Below, one piece after another: positions 7,557 to 15,517 of a stretch of 43,317 nt of DNA. The DNA is from an uncultured Lachnospiraceae bacterium (GTDB taxonomy: Bacteria; Bacillota; Clostridia; Lachnospirales; Lachnospiraceae). Where the stretch lies: NCBI GenBank assembly GCA_910585215.1, contig CAJUDQ010000002.1, positions 92,940 through 136,256 of the forward strand, given 5' to 3'. The translations under genes and the position numbers were made by a program. The notes below the pieces were generated by a model. That model did no database searches, was not told the DNA's origin, and saw only the letters and a program-made list of their open reading frames with translations. Every line of letters begins with the position of its first letter. Position 1 is the first letter of the stretch.

Positions 7557-8283
7557 AGAATTGTTTGCGGAAAAACAGATTTTGTTTTGCGCTATGATTC
7601 TTATGCTGATTGTGCAGTATGCTTTAAACATATTACAAAAAAGCGCGCATTTGTATGAAGATTGTATTATGGATTCTTTTGTGTGGGTTTCCGATAGTAT
7701 GCAGGGGACAAGTTATCTTATCGTTATGGCTGTCGTCATTATAGAAATAAAGGATTCTTATAAACCAGACAGAATATGTCGTTCGAAAAGTTTAAATTCT
7801 ATTTGGATTTATCATGTGTTAAAATCGGGGATGATTTCATTTGTTTTGGCAGTTTTTAATGTATTTGGCACATATCTTGTTGGAAGGAGTGCATCCGATA
7901 AGCTGTGTATATGGGACAGCACAAACAGTTACTGTTATTTTGTGATAGGAAAAACCTTGGAAAATGTAAATTATGGACTTGTGATTTTTACATTTTTTCT
8001 TTCTTCTTTGCTGGGTTTCTGGATTTCTGCGCTGATTCCTTTACTGACTGCATGGTATTGTGATTCTTATCTGATTGGCGCGGTTCTTTGTGCGCTTATC
8101 AATTTTTTTGGTGAATTTACTTATGTGAAATATGATACGTTGAGAGATGTCTCTTATTCAAATATTTATAAGGGAGTAGATGTGAGGTACCAGTTTATTT
8201 ATCCTTTTTTGATTATTTTATTGTTTTTGGTAATAGGATGTTTCAAAAATAAAAGAGATTTTATTGCTAAAATCAGCAGATAG
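7537..8283 (+). CDS. ABC-2-like membrane protein (cassette permease 2)
   Basis: A 248-residue membrane protein with about six hydrophobic segments and an N-terminal MGKRICKELFAEKQILF amphipathic start. It overlaps the ATPase gene by 20 bases and ends just before the Shine-Dalgarno of the next permease. There is no recognised catalytic motif. It is most simply one half of the export channel served by the ATPase at 6909. Confidence 0.75.
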   Translation: MGKRICKELFAEKQILFCAMILMLIVQYALNILQKSAHLYEDCIMDSFVWVSDSMQGTSYLIVMAVVIIEIKDSYKPDRICRSKSLNSIWIYHVLKSGMISFVLAVFNVFGTYLVGRSASDKLCIWDSTNSYCYFVIGKTLENVNYGLVIFTFFLSSLLGFWISALIPLLTAWYCDSYLIGAVLCALINFFGEFTYVKYDTLRDVSYSNIYKGVDVRYQFIYPFLIILLFLVIGCFKNKRDFIAKISR

Positions 8284-8293
8284 GAGGGTAATT

Positions 8294-9127
8294 GTGAAAC
8301 AGAAAAAGCAGTGGATTACAAAAAGTTTAAAATGCATAAAGTATGATTTGCATGAGGGACTGTTAAGAATGTATCTGTTTTATTTGACAGGAGCCGCTTC
8401 TATTTTTGCGTTTGCCCTAGACGCGTGGAGAAAACTGCACTATGAGGTGGAAAATCCCGGAGTGATGGAATTGAGTATAAAAATATTTGAAGGTATGCCT
8501 GTGTTTGAATATATACAGGGCGGCCCAAGGCTTGAAATTCCTATGACTTATCTTGTCTTTGCGTTACTTGCCTGTATTCCTGCTGCCTATTATGCCAGAA
8601 GAGAATGGAAGCAGCGGGGAAATATATTTCTTACCAGATATCAGTCAAAAGGAATCTGGTGGCTGTCAAAGTGTATTTTGTGTATTGTACAAGTAACGAT
8701 ATTTTATGCTATGGCTTTTTTTATTATATGGATTATGGCGGGGATTCATGGAAATTGGGGCTTTGAGATTAGGGAGGAAATCAGTATGTCCTGCCAAGGT
8801 ATGCTTCAAACAGTGGAATCATGGAAAATATTTCTATTTGCTTATGTGCTTGGTATATGTACTATGACAGCGATAACACAGATGATAACGTCTATGCAGA
8901 TGTTAGTTTCTCCGGTTGTTGCTTATGCGGCAGCAGTAGGTATATTTATTGCGGCTTCTTGTATAGATAAAATTTATATACTTGGAAATAATATGATGTT
9001 GCTAAGAACAAAAATTTTTAACGAAGGCGGAGTTGGAATGAATGAAATTTTTCAGGCAGCATTGATTTTTTGGATAGTGTTTGTTTTTTTTGGATGGATA
9101 ATTATAAAAAAGAAAGACATATTATAA
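8294..9127 (+). CDS. ABC-2-like membrane protein (cassette permease 3)
   Basis: A 277-residue membrane protein with about six predicted helices. The start is the GTG at 8294, because AGGAGG at 8282-8287 sits at the right distance. The open frame extends upstream to a TTG at 8264, but that would overlap the previous gene and lacks a ribosome site. It may pair with the product of 7537, leaving the 5533 permease as an additional subunit. Three permeases for one ATPase is more than a standard heterodimer needs. The probable terminator for the whole cassette is the hairpin at 9229. Confidence 0.75.
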   Translation: MKQKKQWITKSLKCIKYDLHEGLLRMYLFYLTGAASIFAFALDAWRKLHYEVENPGVMELSIKIFEGMPVFEYIQGGPRLEIPMTYLVFALLACIPAAYYARREWKQRGNIFLTRYQSKGIWWLSKCILCIVQVTIFYAMAFFIIWIMAGIHGNWGFEIREEISMSCQGMLQTVESWKIFLFAYVLGICTMTAITQMITSMQMLVSPVVAYAAAVGIFIAASCIDKIYILGNNMMLLRTKIFNEGGVGMNEIFQAALIFWIVFVFFGWIIIKKKDIL

Positions 9128-9228
9128 ATATTATCACAACTGGCAGAGGGAATAAAGAATTCGTCCTATTTTGTGGCAATCATATCTGAAAATATAAAAG
9201 AACAGATAAGGAAATCATTTCTATTCGA

Positions 9229-9267
9229 CAGGCTGGATTTTTATAAACCAGCCTGCAATTTTGTTTT
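9229..9267 (+). terminator. Terminator of the ABC cassette (overlaps araC 3' end)
   Basis: CAGGCTGG (9229-9236) and CCAGCCTG (9248-9255) form a perfect 8-base GC-rich stem with an 11-base loop, followed by a T-rich tract on the + strand. The right arm lies within the last codons of the convergent AraC-family gene, so it may stop transcription from both sides. Confidence 0.6.
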
Positions 9268-10029
9268 CATAATTCTGTATGCTTTGGGTGAAATCTGTTC
9301 TGTGTTTTTAAATACATGCGAAAAGCTGTGCGCATCGCTGTATCCAAGCATTTCGCTGATTTGTGAAACAGAATAATCGGTATATTCAAGCATATGCTTG
9401 GCACGTTTTATCAGTTCTGCTTTTAAATGCTTTTTCAGTGGTGTGCCCGTTTCCTTTGTGATACAGCTTGATATATATTTTTCATTGTACTGAAATTTTT
9501 CTGCAACCAGAGATACCTTTAGCTGTTCTGCCGGTGCAAGCTGAATATATGTAAGCACTGATTTGCAAAGCTGTGCTGTTTCTCTGACTTTTTCCGAGTC
9601 TTCCCCATTTTTCAATTCAAGAAGAATAATTGCCATGAAATGATTTAATATTTCCAGGGAACAATGTTCAAATGATAAAAGAGTATAATATTTTTCTATC
9701 GTATTTATATTTCTGTATTTTCCATAAACAGGAAAAAAACTGTCTATAGCATCTTTAAAGCAGGTCTTCTTTACATCAAAATGAAAATAGTAAAATTTAC
9801 ATGCGGACGGTTTCCAGCCATACTGATTTTTACATGGGGGAGTAATCACAAATTCTCCCGTATTTACAACATATTGTTTTTGACCGTCAGAAATATATAA
9901 TATTCCTGAAGTTACATAAAAAAGCTCATAGCACTCCATACTCCGGCTCATATGTACCCATTTGCTGTCTGGCGCTTCGAAAGTTCCATGCAGCAAAAAT
10001 TCAATGGCTGTACTTAAATCAAATTTCAT
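9241..10029 (-). CDS. AraC-family transcriptional regulator
   Basis: This is the only clear gene on the minus strand. The 262-residue protein has an N-terminal cupin-like sensing domain (GILYISDGQKQYVVNTGEFVITPP, about residues 42-66) and a C-terminal double helix-turn-helix AraC domain (about 160-255) with SVSQISEMLGYSDAHSFSHVFK in the second HTH. It is divergent from the GH127/GH43 genes and 282 bases away. It therefore most likely senses a sugar released from plant glycans and activates those genes, and probably itself. The ligand, presumably L-arabinose or an arabino-oligosaccharide, is inference. Confidence 0.9.
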   Translation of the reverse strand: MKFDLSTAIEFLLHGTFEAPDSKWVHMSRSMECYELFYVTSGILYISDGQKQYVVNTGEFVITPPCKNQYGWKPSACKFYYFHFDVKKTCFKDAIDSFFPVYGKYRNINTIEKYYTLLSFEHCSLEILNHFMAIILLELKNGEDSEKVRETAQLCKSVLTYIQLAPAEQLKVSLVAEKFQYNEKYISSCITKETGTPLKKHLKAELIKRAKHMLEYTDYSVSQISEMLGYSDAHSFSHVFKNTEQISPKAYRIMKTKLQAGL

Positions 10030-10084
10030 AATCTAACCTTTTTTCACCTTTTTACTGTATTTTTTGCATTTACATTTTTGTGTT

Positions 10085-10113
10085 ATTATACTATACTATC
10101 GCTATTCGTTCAA
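10085..10113 (-). promoter_or_regulatory. Promoter of the AraC-family gene
   Basis: Read on the minus strand: TTGAAC (10113-10108), a 17-base spacer, then TATAAT (10090-10085). The rest of the 282-base intergenic region has no good sigma-A promoter facing the GH127 gene, as expected for an activator-dependent promoter. An inverted repeat TACAGC/GCTGTA at 10232-10251 is a possible binding site. Confidence 0.75.
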
Positions 10114-10311
10114 GAAAAAGTATTTTGTTCCCGAATATAAAACAAAGAGAAAAGATTTGCAATGAAAAAGTTATTTTGTCAAACGACTTATAGTTCATAA
10201 ATCAAATTGAGACGGACAGTCTTTTAAGTTGTACAGCAGATATTAGCTGTATCAAGAAGTGATTCAGATAATTATAAATTTATTTCAGAAAATCAAAAGG
10301 AGGATTTCACA

Positions 10312-12243
10312 ATGAAAGCACAGGAAATCGCAGTAAAGCAGGTAGAGATTCGTGACAGCTTCTGGTCGCAGTTTCAGAAAAAAATCATTGATGTGGTGAT
10401 TCCATTTCAGGAAAAGGTGTTAAATGACGAGGTGGAAGGAGTTGCAAAAAGCCACGCTATTGAAAATTTCCGTATTGCCGCAGGATTAAGCGAAGGGGAG
10501 TTTTATGGAATGGTATTTCAGGACAGCGACGTTGCAAAGTGGTTAGAGGGAGTGGCATATTCCCTTGCAGTAAAACCGAATGTCGAACTGGAGGCAAGGG
10601 CGGACGAAATCATTGATATTATTGCAAAGGCACAACAGGCAGACGGTTATCTGGATACCTATTTTATTATCAAAGAGCCCGAGCGCCGCTGGCAGAACCT
10701 TCAGGAATGTCATGAACTTTACTGCGCAGGACATATGATGGAAGCGGCTGTCGCTTATTATCAGACAACAGGAAAGGACAAGCTGCTGCATGTGGTGGAA
10801 AGACTGGCAGACCATATTATCAGCAGATTTGGTGAAGGAAAGGAGAGGGGGATTCCGGGACATCAGGAGGTGGAAATCGGACTTATGAAGCTTTACCGTG
10901 CGACCGGCAATAAAAGCTATAAGGAAATGGCCAGATTTTTCCTTGATGAACGTGGAAAAAATTCAGATTATTTTTATCAGGAAAAAGTAAAAAGAGGCTG
11001 GCAGCACTGGGGGCAATATAATCTGGACCCGCTTGACAATACCTACAATCAGGCACATCAGACAATTTATGAGCAGAAAAAAGCGGTTGGTCATGCAGTA
11101 CGGGCGGCTTATATGTATACAGCCATGGCAGATTTGGCAGGAGAAGACAATGACAAAAAGCTTTATGATGCCTGTCTGACACTGTGGAATAATATTACCA
11201 GACAACAGATGTATATTACAGGAGGAATTGGCTCTACAGTAGAAGGAGAAGCATTTTCGATTGATTATGATTTGCCGAATGACATGGCATATTCTGAAAC
11301 CTGTGCTTCAATTGCAATGGTATTTTTTGCAAAGCGGATGCTTGAGATGGAGCCAGATGGAAAATTTGCAGATATTATGGAGCGAGAGCTTTATAACAGT
11401 ACAATCAGCGGAATACAGATGGATGGAAAAAAGTATTTTTATGTGAATCCGCTGGAGGTAAATCCGAAAATTTCAGGAAAGATATTTGGTTATCGGCATG
11501 TACTTCCAAACAGACCAGGCTGGTATGAATGTGCCTGCTGTCCAACAAATCTTGTCCGGCTTATTACCTCTTTAGGTTCCTATACATGGAGTGAAAGTGA
11601 TACCACAATTTATTCTCATCTGTTTATCGGTCAGAAAGCATCTATGCGAAAAGCCGATGTGATTGTTGAGAGCAAGTATCCGTGGGAAGGAAAAGTTTCT
11701 TATCAGATTTCTCCAAAAACAGAGGAGGAATTTACCATGGCGATTCATATTCCTTATTATATAAATATAGAAGATAACAATACTTATGTGATGTTAAACG
11801 GAGAAAAAATAGAACTGGCGGCGCAAATTACAAAAGGATATTTCTATCTGACACGTCACTGGAAAGAAGGTGACAAGATAGAGCTTGGCTTTGATATGCC
11901 CGTAAGAAAGGTATTTGCCAGTCAGCGTGTAAGAGCAGATGTGGGATGTGTGGCACTTATGCGTGGACCAGTGGTATACTGTTTTGAGGGAGTGGACAAT
12001 GGAGAAGAGATACAGGCACTTCGGATTCCAAAAGAATTAAAGGCAGAGGCTTATGTATGTGAAGAAGGTGTTTTAAAAGGAACAGTATGTCTGAAAATAA
12101 ACGGATACCGGATGCAGAGCAGCGAGGAATTATACAGTGAAAAGCGGCCGGAAAAACTGGATGCAGAACTTGTTGCAATTCCATACTATGCATGGGCAAA
12201 CCGCGGTGAAAATCAGATGAGGGTATGGCTGCCTGAGGAATAA
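10312..12243 (+). CDS. GH127 beta-L-arabinofuranosidase
   Basis: A 643-residue cytoplasmic glycoside hydrolase (no signal peptide), close to the usual family length of about 650. It is expected to release beta-L-arabinofuranose from short arabino-oligosaccharides. It carries the family's zinc/cysteine active site: E329 and C331 in YSETC, and the pair C409-C410 in ECACCPTN. These correspond to Glu338, Cys340, Cys417 (nucleophile) and Cys418 of Bifidobacterium HypBA1, with almost identical spacing. E313 fits the general acid/base position (Glu322). The N-terminal two-thirds is an (alpha/alpha)6 barrel and the rest is beta-rich. AAAGGAGGA precedes the ATG. It is divergent from the AraC regulator and co-transcribed with the GH43-like gene. 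Confidence 0.93.
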   Translation: MKAQEIAVKQVEIRDSFWSQFQKKIIDVVIPFQEKVLNDEVEGVAKSHAIENFRIAAGLSEGEFYGMVFQDSDVAKWLEGVAYSLAVKPNVELEARADEIIDIIAKAQQADGYLDTYFIIKEPERRWQNLQECHELYCAGHMMEAAVAYYQTTGKDKLLHVVERLADHIISRFGEGKERGIPGHQEVEIGLMKLYRATGNKSYKEMARFFLDERGKNSDYFYQEKVKRGWQHWGQYNLDPLDNTYNQAHQTIYEQKKAVGHAVRAAYMYTAMADLAGEDNDKKLYDACLTLWNNITRQQMYITGGIGSTVEGEAFSIDYDLPNDMAYSETCASIAMVFFAKRMLEMEPDGKFADIMERELYNSTISGIQMDGKKYFYVNPLEVNPKISGKIFGYRHVLPNRPGWYECACCPTNLVRLITSLGSYTWSESDTTIYSHLFIGQKASMRKADVIVESKYPWEGKVSYQISPKTEEEFTMAIHIPYYINIEDNNTYVMLNGEKIELAAQITKGYFYLTRHWKEGDKIELGFDMPVRKVFASQRVRADVGCVALMRGPVVYCFEGVDNGEEIQALRIPKELKAEAYVCEEGVLKGTVCLKINGYRMQSSEELYSEKRPEKLDAELVAIPYYAWANRGENQMRVWLPEE

Positions 12244-12281
12244 GCCAAAAATATCTGATGATATTTGAAAGGATATAAACG

Positions 12282-13220
12282 ATGAAGATTAAAAATGGAG
12301 CTGTCTGGAAAGATACGCAGGGAAATATATTGCATGCGCATGGTGGCTATATTATAAAATATGAAGATATGTATTACTGGTATGGAGAAAACAGACTGGA
12401 CAATATTTATGTGAGCTGTTATTCTTCAAAGGATTTGGTAAACTGGACCTTTTGCAATCATGTGCTGACGGCGGATTCAAAAGCAGAAGAAATTCGGGTA
12501 CGCACAGATTTACGACTTAGAAATGAAGAGGGTAAAAAGGTGAATATTGAGAGACCAAAGGTCTTATATCACAGAGAATCAGGAAGATTTGTAATGTGGA
12601 TGCATTATGAAAATGGAAAGGATTACTGCTGTGCAGCTGCGGCTGTTGCGACCTGCGATACGCCGACAGGAGATTTTGTTTATCATGGAAGCTTTAATCC
12701 TTACGGATATATGTCAAGAGACTGTACGCTTTTTGAAGACAATGGCAGGGCATATTTTCTGTCATCTTCAAGAGATAATGCTGATATGCATATGTATCTT
12801 CTTCAGGATGACTTTATGAATATAGAACGACTGATTGCTGCTTTCTGGCAGGGAGAATACAGGGAGGCTCCAGCCCTTGTAAAAAAAGACGATATGTATT
12901 ATCTGTTTACCTCTTTTTGTACCGGATGGGCACCAAATCAGGGAAAATATGCAAAGACAGACTGTCTCGAAAAAGGATTTGGAAAAATGAAGGAAATAGG
13001 AGATGAGACAACTTATCATTCGCAGCCTGCATTTATTTTGAAACTGAAAGGAAAAGAAACAGTTTCCTATATATATGTTGGAGACAGATGGAATGGAGAA
13101 AATTATCATGATTCCCGTTATGTATGGTATCCGCTGATATTTCATGAAAATGGCGATGTGGAGCTTGTGGAATGTAAAGAACTTGATATTGATGTGGAAA
13201 CCGGAAGGATTCGCTATTAA
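12282..13220 (+). CDS. GH43-like glycosidase (exo-beta-1,3-galactanase type)
   Basis: A 312-residue five-bladed beta-propeller protein without a signal peptide. It starts with GAVWKDTQGNILHAHGGYI, then YYWYGE, SCYSSKDLVNW, and ERPKVLYH with E90 as the likely general acid; a second acidic site is E195 in REAP. This looks like the GH43 subfamily that includes exo-beta-1,3-galactanases (subfamily 24 and relatives), in which the normal N-terminal catalytic-base Asp is missing. Here too the first blade has AHGGY instead of the usual ADP motif. It follows the GH127 gene after 38 bases and was probably co-opted with it for arabinogalactan fragments. Subfamily and substrate are inference. Confidence 0.82.
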   Translation: MKIKNGAVWKDTQGNILHAHGGYIIKYEDMYYWYGENRLDNIYVSCYSSKDLVNWTFCNHVLTADSKAEEIRVRTDLRLRNEEGKKVNIERPKVLYHRESGRFVMWMHYENGKDYCCAAAAVATCDTPTGDFVYHGSFNPYGYMSRDCTLFEDNGRAYFLSSSRDNADMHMYLLQDDFMNIERLIAAFWQGEYREAPALVKKDDMYYLFTSFCTGWAPNQGKYAKTDCLEKGFGKMKEIGDETTYHSQPAFILKLKGKETVSYIYVGDRWNGENYHDSRYVWYPLIFHENGDVELVECKELDIDVETGRIRY

Positions 13221-13227
13221 TGACAAT

Positions 13228-13260
13228 AGCGGGCGGAATACTGCTTGTATTCTGCCCGCT
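13228..13260 (+). terminator. Terminator of the GH127/GH43 operon
   Basis: The arms 13228-13241 and 13247-13260 pair over 14 bases (one G-U) with a 5-base loop; the stem is GC-rich at its base. No strong T-run follows, but stability and position support termination. Confidence 0.65.
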
Positions 13261-13307
13261 TATATAGTATATTAGTATATTATAAAAGAGCGAAAGGATC
13301 AGAAAAA

Positions 13308-14354
13308 ATGAATAAAAAATTTTTAAGACCAGAATGGCAACAGCTTGTAGAGAAGGAACGTAGAGATTTGCTCAAGCAGATAGGGCAGCACTATGGAATG
13401 AAGTTAAAAAAATATGTCCATTTTTCCCGTTATGGACAAGAATTGGATACTGCAGTTTATCTTTATCAGGACAGTGAGTTTGTGTTTGTTCCAGGAGATA
13501 CGGTTACTCTGGGATATGATTATACAGAGATAAAATTTGATATACAGAGCAAAGCAGCACTCTATGAGGAAGTAGATTGTATAGAGGGACTGATAGACGA
13601 GGAGTTTTTTGGAGAGGAAAGTGAGGAAGAGGAACTAGAAAGATATGTACAAAAAGCAGAAGCATTCGGAATACAGGAACAGTTAAGAGATAATTATCTG
13701 AAAGTGTCCTTTACCCCTGTACGGCAGGCCAAGATTGGACCAATGCTTGTAGAGCGAGAAGTTTCTGACCCGTTCTGGAAGCCGGTTTCACTGGAGGACT
13801 CTCTTATCACGGAAAAGTTTGACAAAGAACTGAAAGAATTTAAAGAAGGGAGTTCTCGCATGTATACGTATGTCGGTAGCATACGCTTTATTCGTGAAGA
13901 CAACCAGGAAGATAACATCAAGGCAGAACGTTGTGAGTTAATTGGGCGGGAAGAGCTGATAAAGCAGCTTGAGGATAAAAATTTTTCGCTTCCTACAGAG
14001 GATGAATGGGAATACCTGTGCGGCGGGGGTTGCAGGACTCTGTTTCCATGGGGAGAGAGTTTTTATAATGAGCTTATGGCAGATGAAAAAGGAATAAAGA
14101 ATTTGGAAAAACCGAATTTTTTTGGACTATTGATTGCGTATGACTCTTACCAGCAGGAAATATTGCTTGATAAAGGTTTCAAAGGAGGAGACGGCGGAGT
14201 ATCGTGCTGTGGGGGATGGCCTGCAATGGCCTGTCTTACGGCTTCTCCTTATTTTACACCTGAGTTTATGCTAGAAGAGGGAGAAGAAGACAGTTTCATG
14301 GAGGATTATAATTTTATCCGCAGAATCATTCGTATTGAAGAGGAAGATAAATAA
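13308..14354 (+). CDS. FGE/SUMF1-like fold protein, tandem copy 1
   Basis: A 348-residue protein without a signal peptide. An N-terminal block (LRPEWQQLVEKERRDLLKQIG) leads into EFVFVPGDTVTLGYD, which resembles the opening strand of formylglycine-generating-enzyme (FGE/SUMF1) domains. Further on, SLPTEDEWEYLCGGG with FPWGESF matches the strongly conserved 'LPTEAEWEYAARGG...PWG' motif. Near the end GGDGGVSCCGGW and FIRRIIRI stand where FGE has its RGGSW and GFR motifs. True FGE catalytic activity is doubtful because the C-terminal signature is altered. The gene at 14386 is a paralogue, and this copy has about 40 additional residues in the middle. ATG 13308 has a GAAAGGA ribosome site; the frame's earlier ATG lies in the terminator hairpin. 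The cellular role is unknown. Confidence 0.75.
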   Translation: MNKKFLRPEWQQLVEKERRDLLKQIGQHYGMKLKKYVHFSRYGQELDTAVYLYQDSEFVFVPGDTVTLGYDYTEIKFDIQSKAALYEEVDCIEGLIDEEFFGEESEEEELERYVQKAEAFGIQEQLRDNYLKVSFTPVRQAKIGPMLVEREVSDPFWKPVSLEDSLITEKFDKELKEFKEGSSRMYTYVGSIRFIREDNQEDNIKAERCELIGREELIKQLEDKNFSLPTEDEWEYLCGGGCRTLFPWGESFYNELMADEKGIKNLEKPNFFGLLIAYDSYQQEILLDKGFKGGDGGVSCCGGWPAMACLTASPYFTPEFMLEEGEEDSFMEDYNFIRRIIRIEEEDK

Positions 14355-14385
14355 CAGAAAGGGTATATAAATTAAGGAAATAGGA

Positions 14386-15321
14386 ATGAATGAGAAATTA
14401 TTAAGATTAAACTGGAAGAAGCTTTCAGAGACAGAACGCAGAAATATTCTGAAAAATATCGGGGAACGTTATGGAATGTGTTTAAAGGAATATGCTATTT
14501 TTTCGCGTTATGGGCAGGAGATTTCAACAGCTGTATATACTTGTAAAGAGAAAGAATTTGTATTTGTTCCAGGAGACAATGTAACCTTGGGATATGATGG
14601 GAGAAATACAAAGATGGATTTGGTGAGCAGAGGGGCTCTTTATGAGGATATGAGTTATAATAATGAAGAAATAGAAAAATTACATCAGCAGATAGATGAA
14701 AAATACAGATATCCGTCGGAGAAAGAAGAGCTTGAAGATTATGCGAAAAAAATGGAGGAGCTTGGAGCATGGGAAATTTTAAAGGAAAAAATATTGAAAA
14801 ACAGCTTTACTCCCATAAGACAGGCAGAGATTGGACCAATGCTTGTAGAACGCCGGACAAATGAAATAGATATAGATGCAGTGTATGCAGATATGGAGGA
14901 GTTTGATGGGGAAGATTGCCATGAGAAAGAAATATTGATTCAGAAGATAGAGAATGAGGGATTTTCACTGCCAACAAAAGATGAGTGGGAATATCTTTGC
15001 AGTGGAGGATGCCGGACATTGTTTCCATGGGGAGAGAGCTTTTTTGAAGAGTGTTTTGGGGATGAAGAGGATATTTATGATGTGGAGGATATAGAACAAA
15101 AACCAAATTTCTTTGGTCTGTTTATTGGAGAAGATTCTTATGAACTGGAAGTTATTCAGGATGGCGGATTTAAGGGAGGAGATGGCGGCTGCGCATGCTG
15201 CGGTGGTTTTGATGCTCTGGACAGCCTGAATTATTCACCTTATATGAATGATGACTGGGAAGATGAGGAGGATATGTTGGAAAGCGCCTGTATTCGAAGG
15301 ATTATCAGAATTACAGAATAG
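14386..15321 (+). CDS. FGE/SUMF1-like fold protein, tandem copy 2
   Basis: A 311-residue paralogue of the preceding gene, 31 bases downstream. Shared landmarks are FVFVPGDNVTLGYD, FTPIRQAEIGPMLVERR, FSLPTKDEWEYLCSGG, TLFPWGESFF, FKGGDGGCACCGG and the terminal IRRIIRITE. The central segment between MLVER and the LPT motif is shorter and more acidic than in copy 1. The tail contains four closely spaced cysteines including a CC pair, which could bind metal or be redox active. The ATG at 14386 has an AAGGAAATAGGA site. This is a recent-looking tandem duplication with divergence of the linker; function unknown. Confidence 0.75.
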   Translation: MNEKLLRLNWKKLSETERRNILKNIGERYGMCLKEYAIFSRYGQEISTAVYTCKEKEFVFVPGDNVTLGYDGRNTKMDLVSRGALYEDMSYNNEEIEKLHQQIDEKYRYPSEKEELEDYAKKMEELGAWEILKEKILKNSFTPIRQAEIGPMLVERRTNEIDIDAVYADMEEFDGEDCHEKEILIQKIENEGFSLPTKDEWEYLCSGGCRTLFPWGESFFEECFGDEEDIYDVEDIEQKPNFFGLFIGEDSYELEVIQDGGFKGGDGGCACCGGFDALDSLNYSPYMNDDWEDEEDMLESACIRRIIRITE

Positions 15322-15387
15322 AAAGTTTGAAAGGAAATTTAAGACCTTAAACTTTTGCTTGTTAATATGGAATATTTATAAATATGC

Positions 15388-15416
15388 TGGACAGAACACA
15401 AAAAATAACTTATAAT
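15388..15416 (+). promoter_or_regulatory. Sigma-A promoter of the chemoreceptor gene
   Basis: TGGACA (15388-15393), 17 bases, TATAAT (15411-15416). This is a housekeeping-type promoter rather than a sigma-D motility promoter. Confidence 0.75.
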
Positions 15417-15517
15417 GAGATAAGCTTTCATAGTTCCCACAGTAAACAGGCTTTCTTTTGGATAAGAACTGTGAATTGCGGCTATTTATGATAATATGTA
15501 GGAGGACAGAATTTAAG

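Noticed and set aside
9173..9376. Open frame of 67 codons after the ABC cassette
   Set aside because: It runs antisense through the end of the AraC-family gene and across the terminator hairpin, with no ribosome site or recognisable protein.
10176..10203. Sigma-A promoter facing the GH127 gene
   Set aside because: TTGTCA at 10176 has only a poor -10 (TAAATC) after 16 bases; it may be an activator-dependent promoter but cannot be called with confidence.
13308..15321. Diversity-generating retroelement target genes
   Set aside because: DGR variable proteins can have an FGE-like fold, but there is no reverse transcriptase or template repeat, and the two copies differ throughout rather than at adenine-derived positions near the end.
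15332..15356. Hairpin after the second FGE-like gene
   Set aside because: The arms are AT-only with a bulge and no T-run follows, so it is too weak to be called a terminator.
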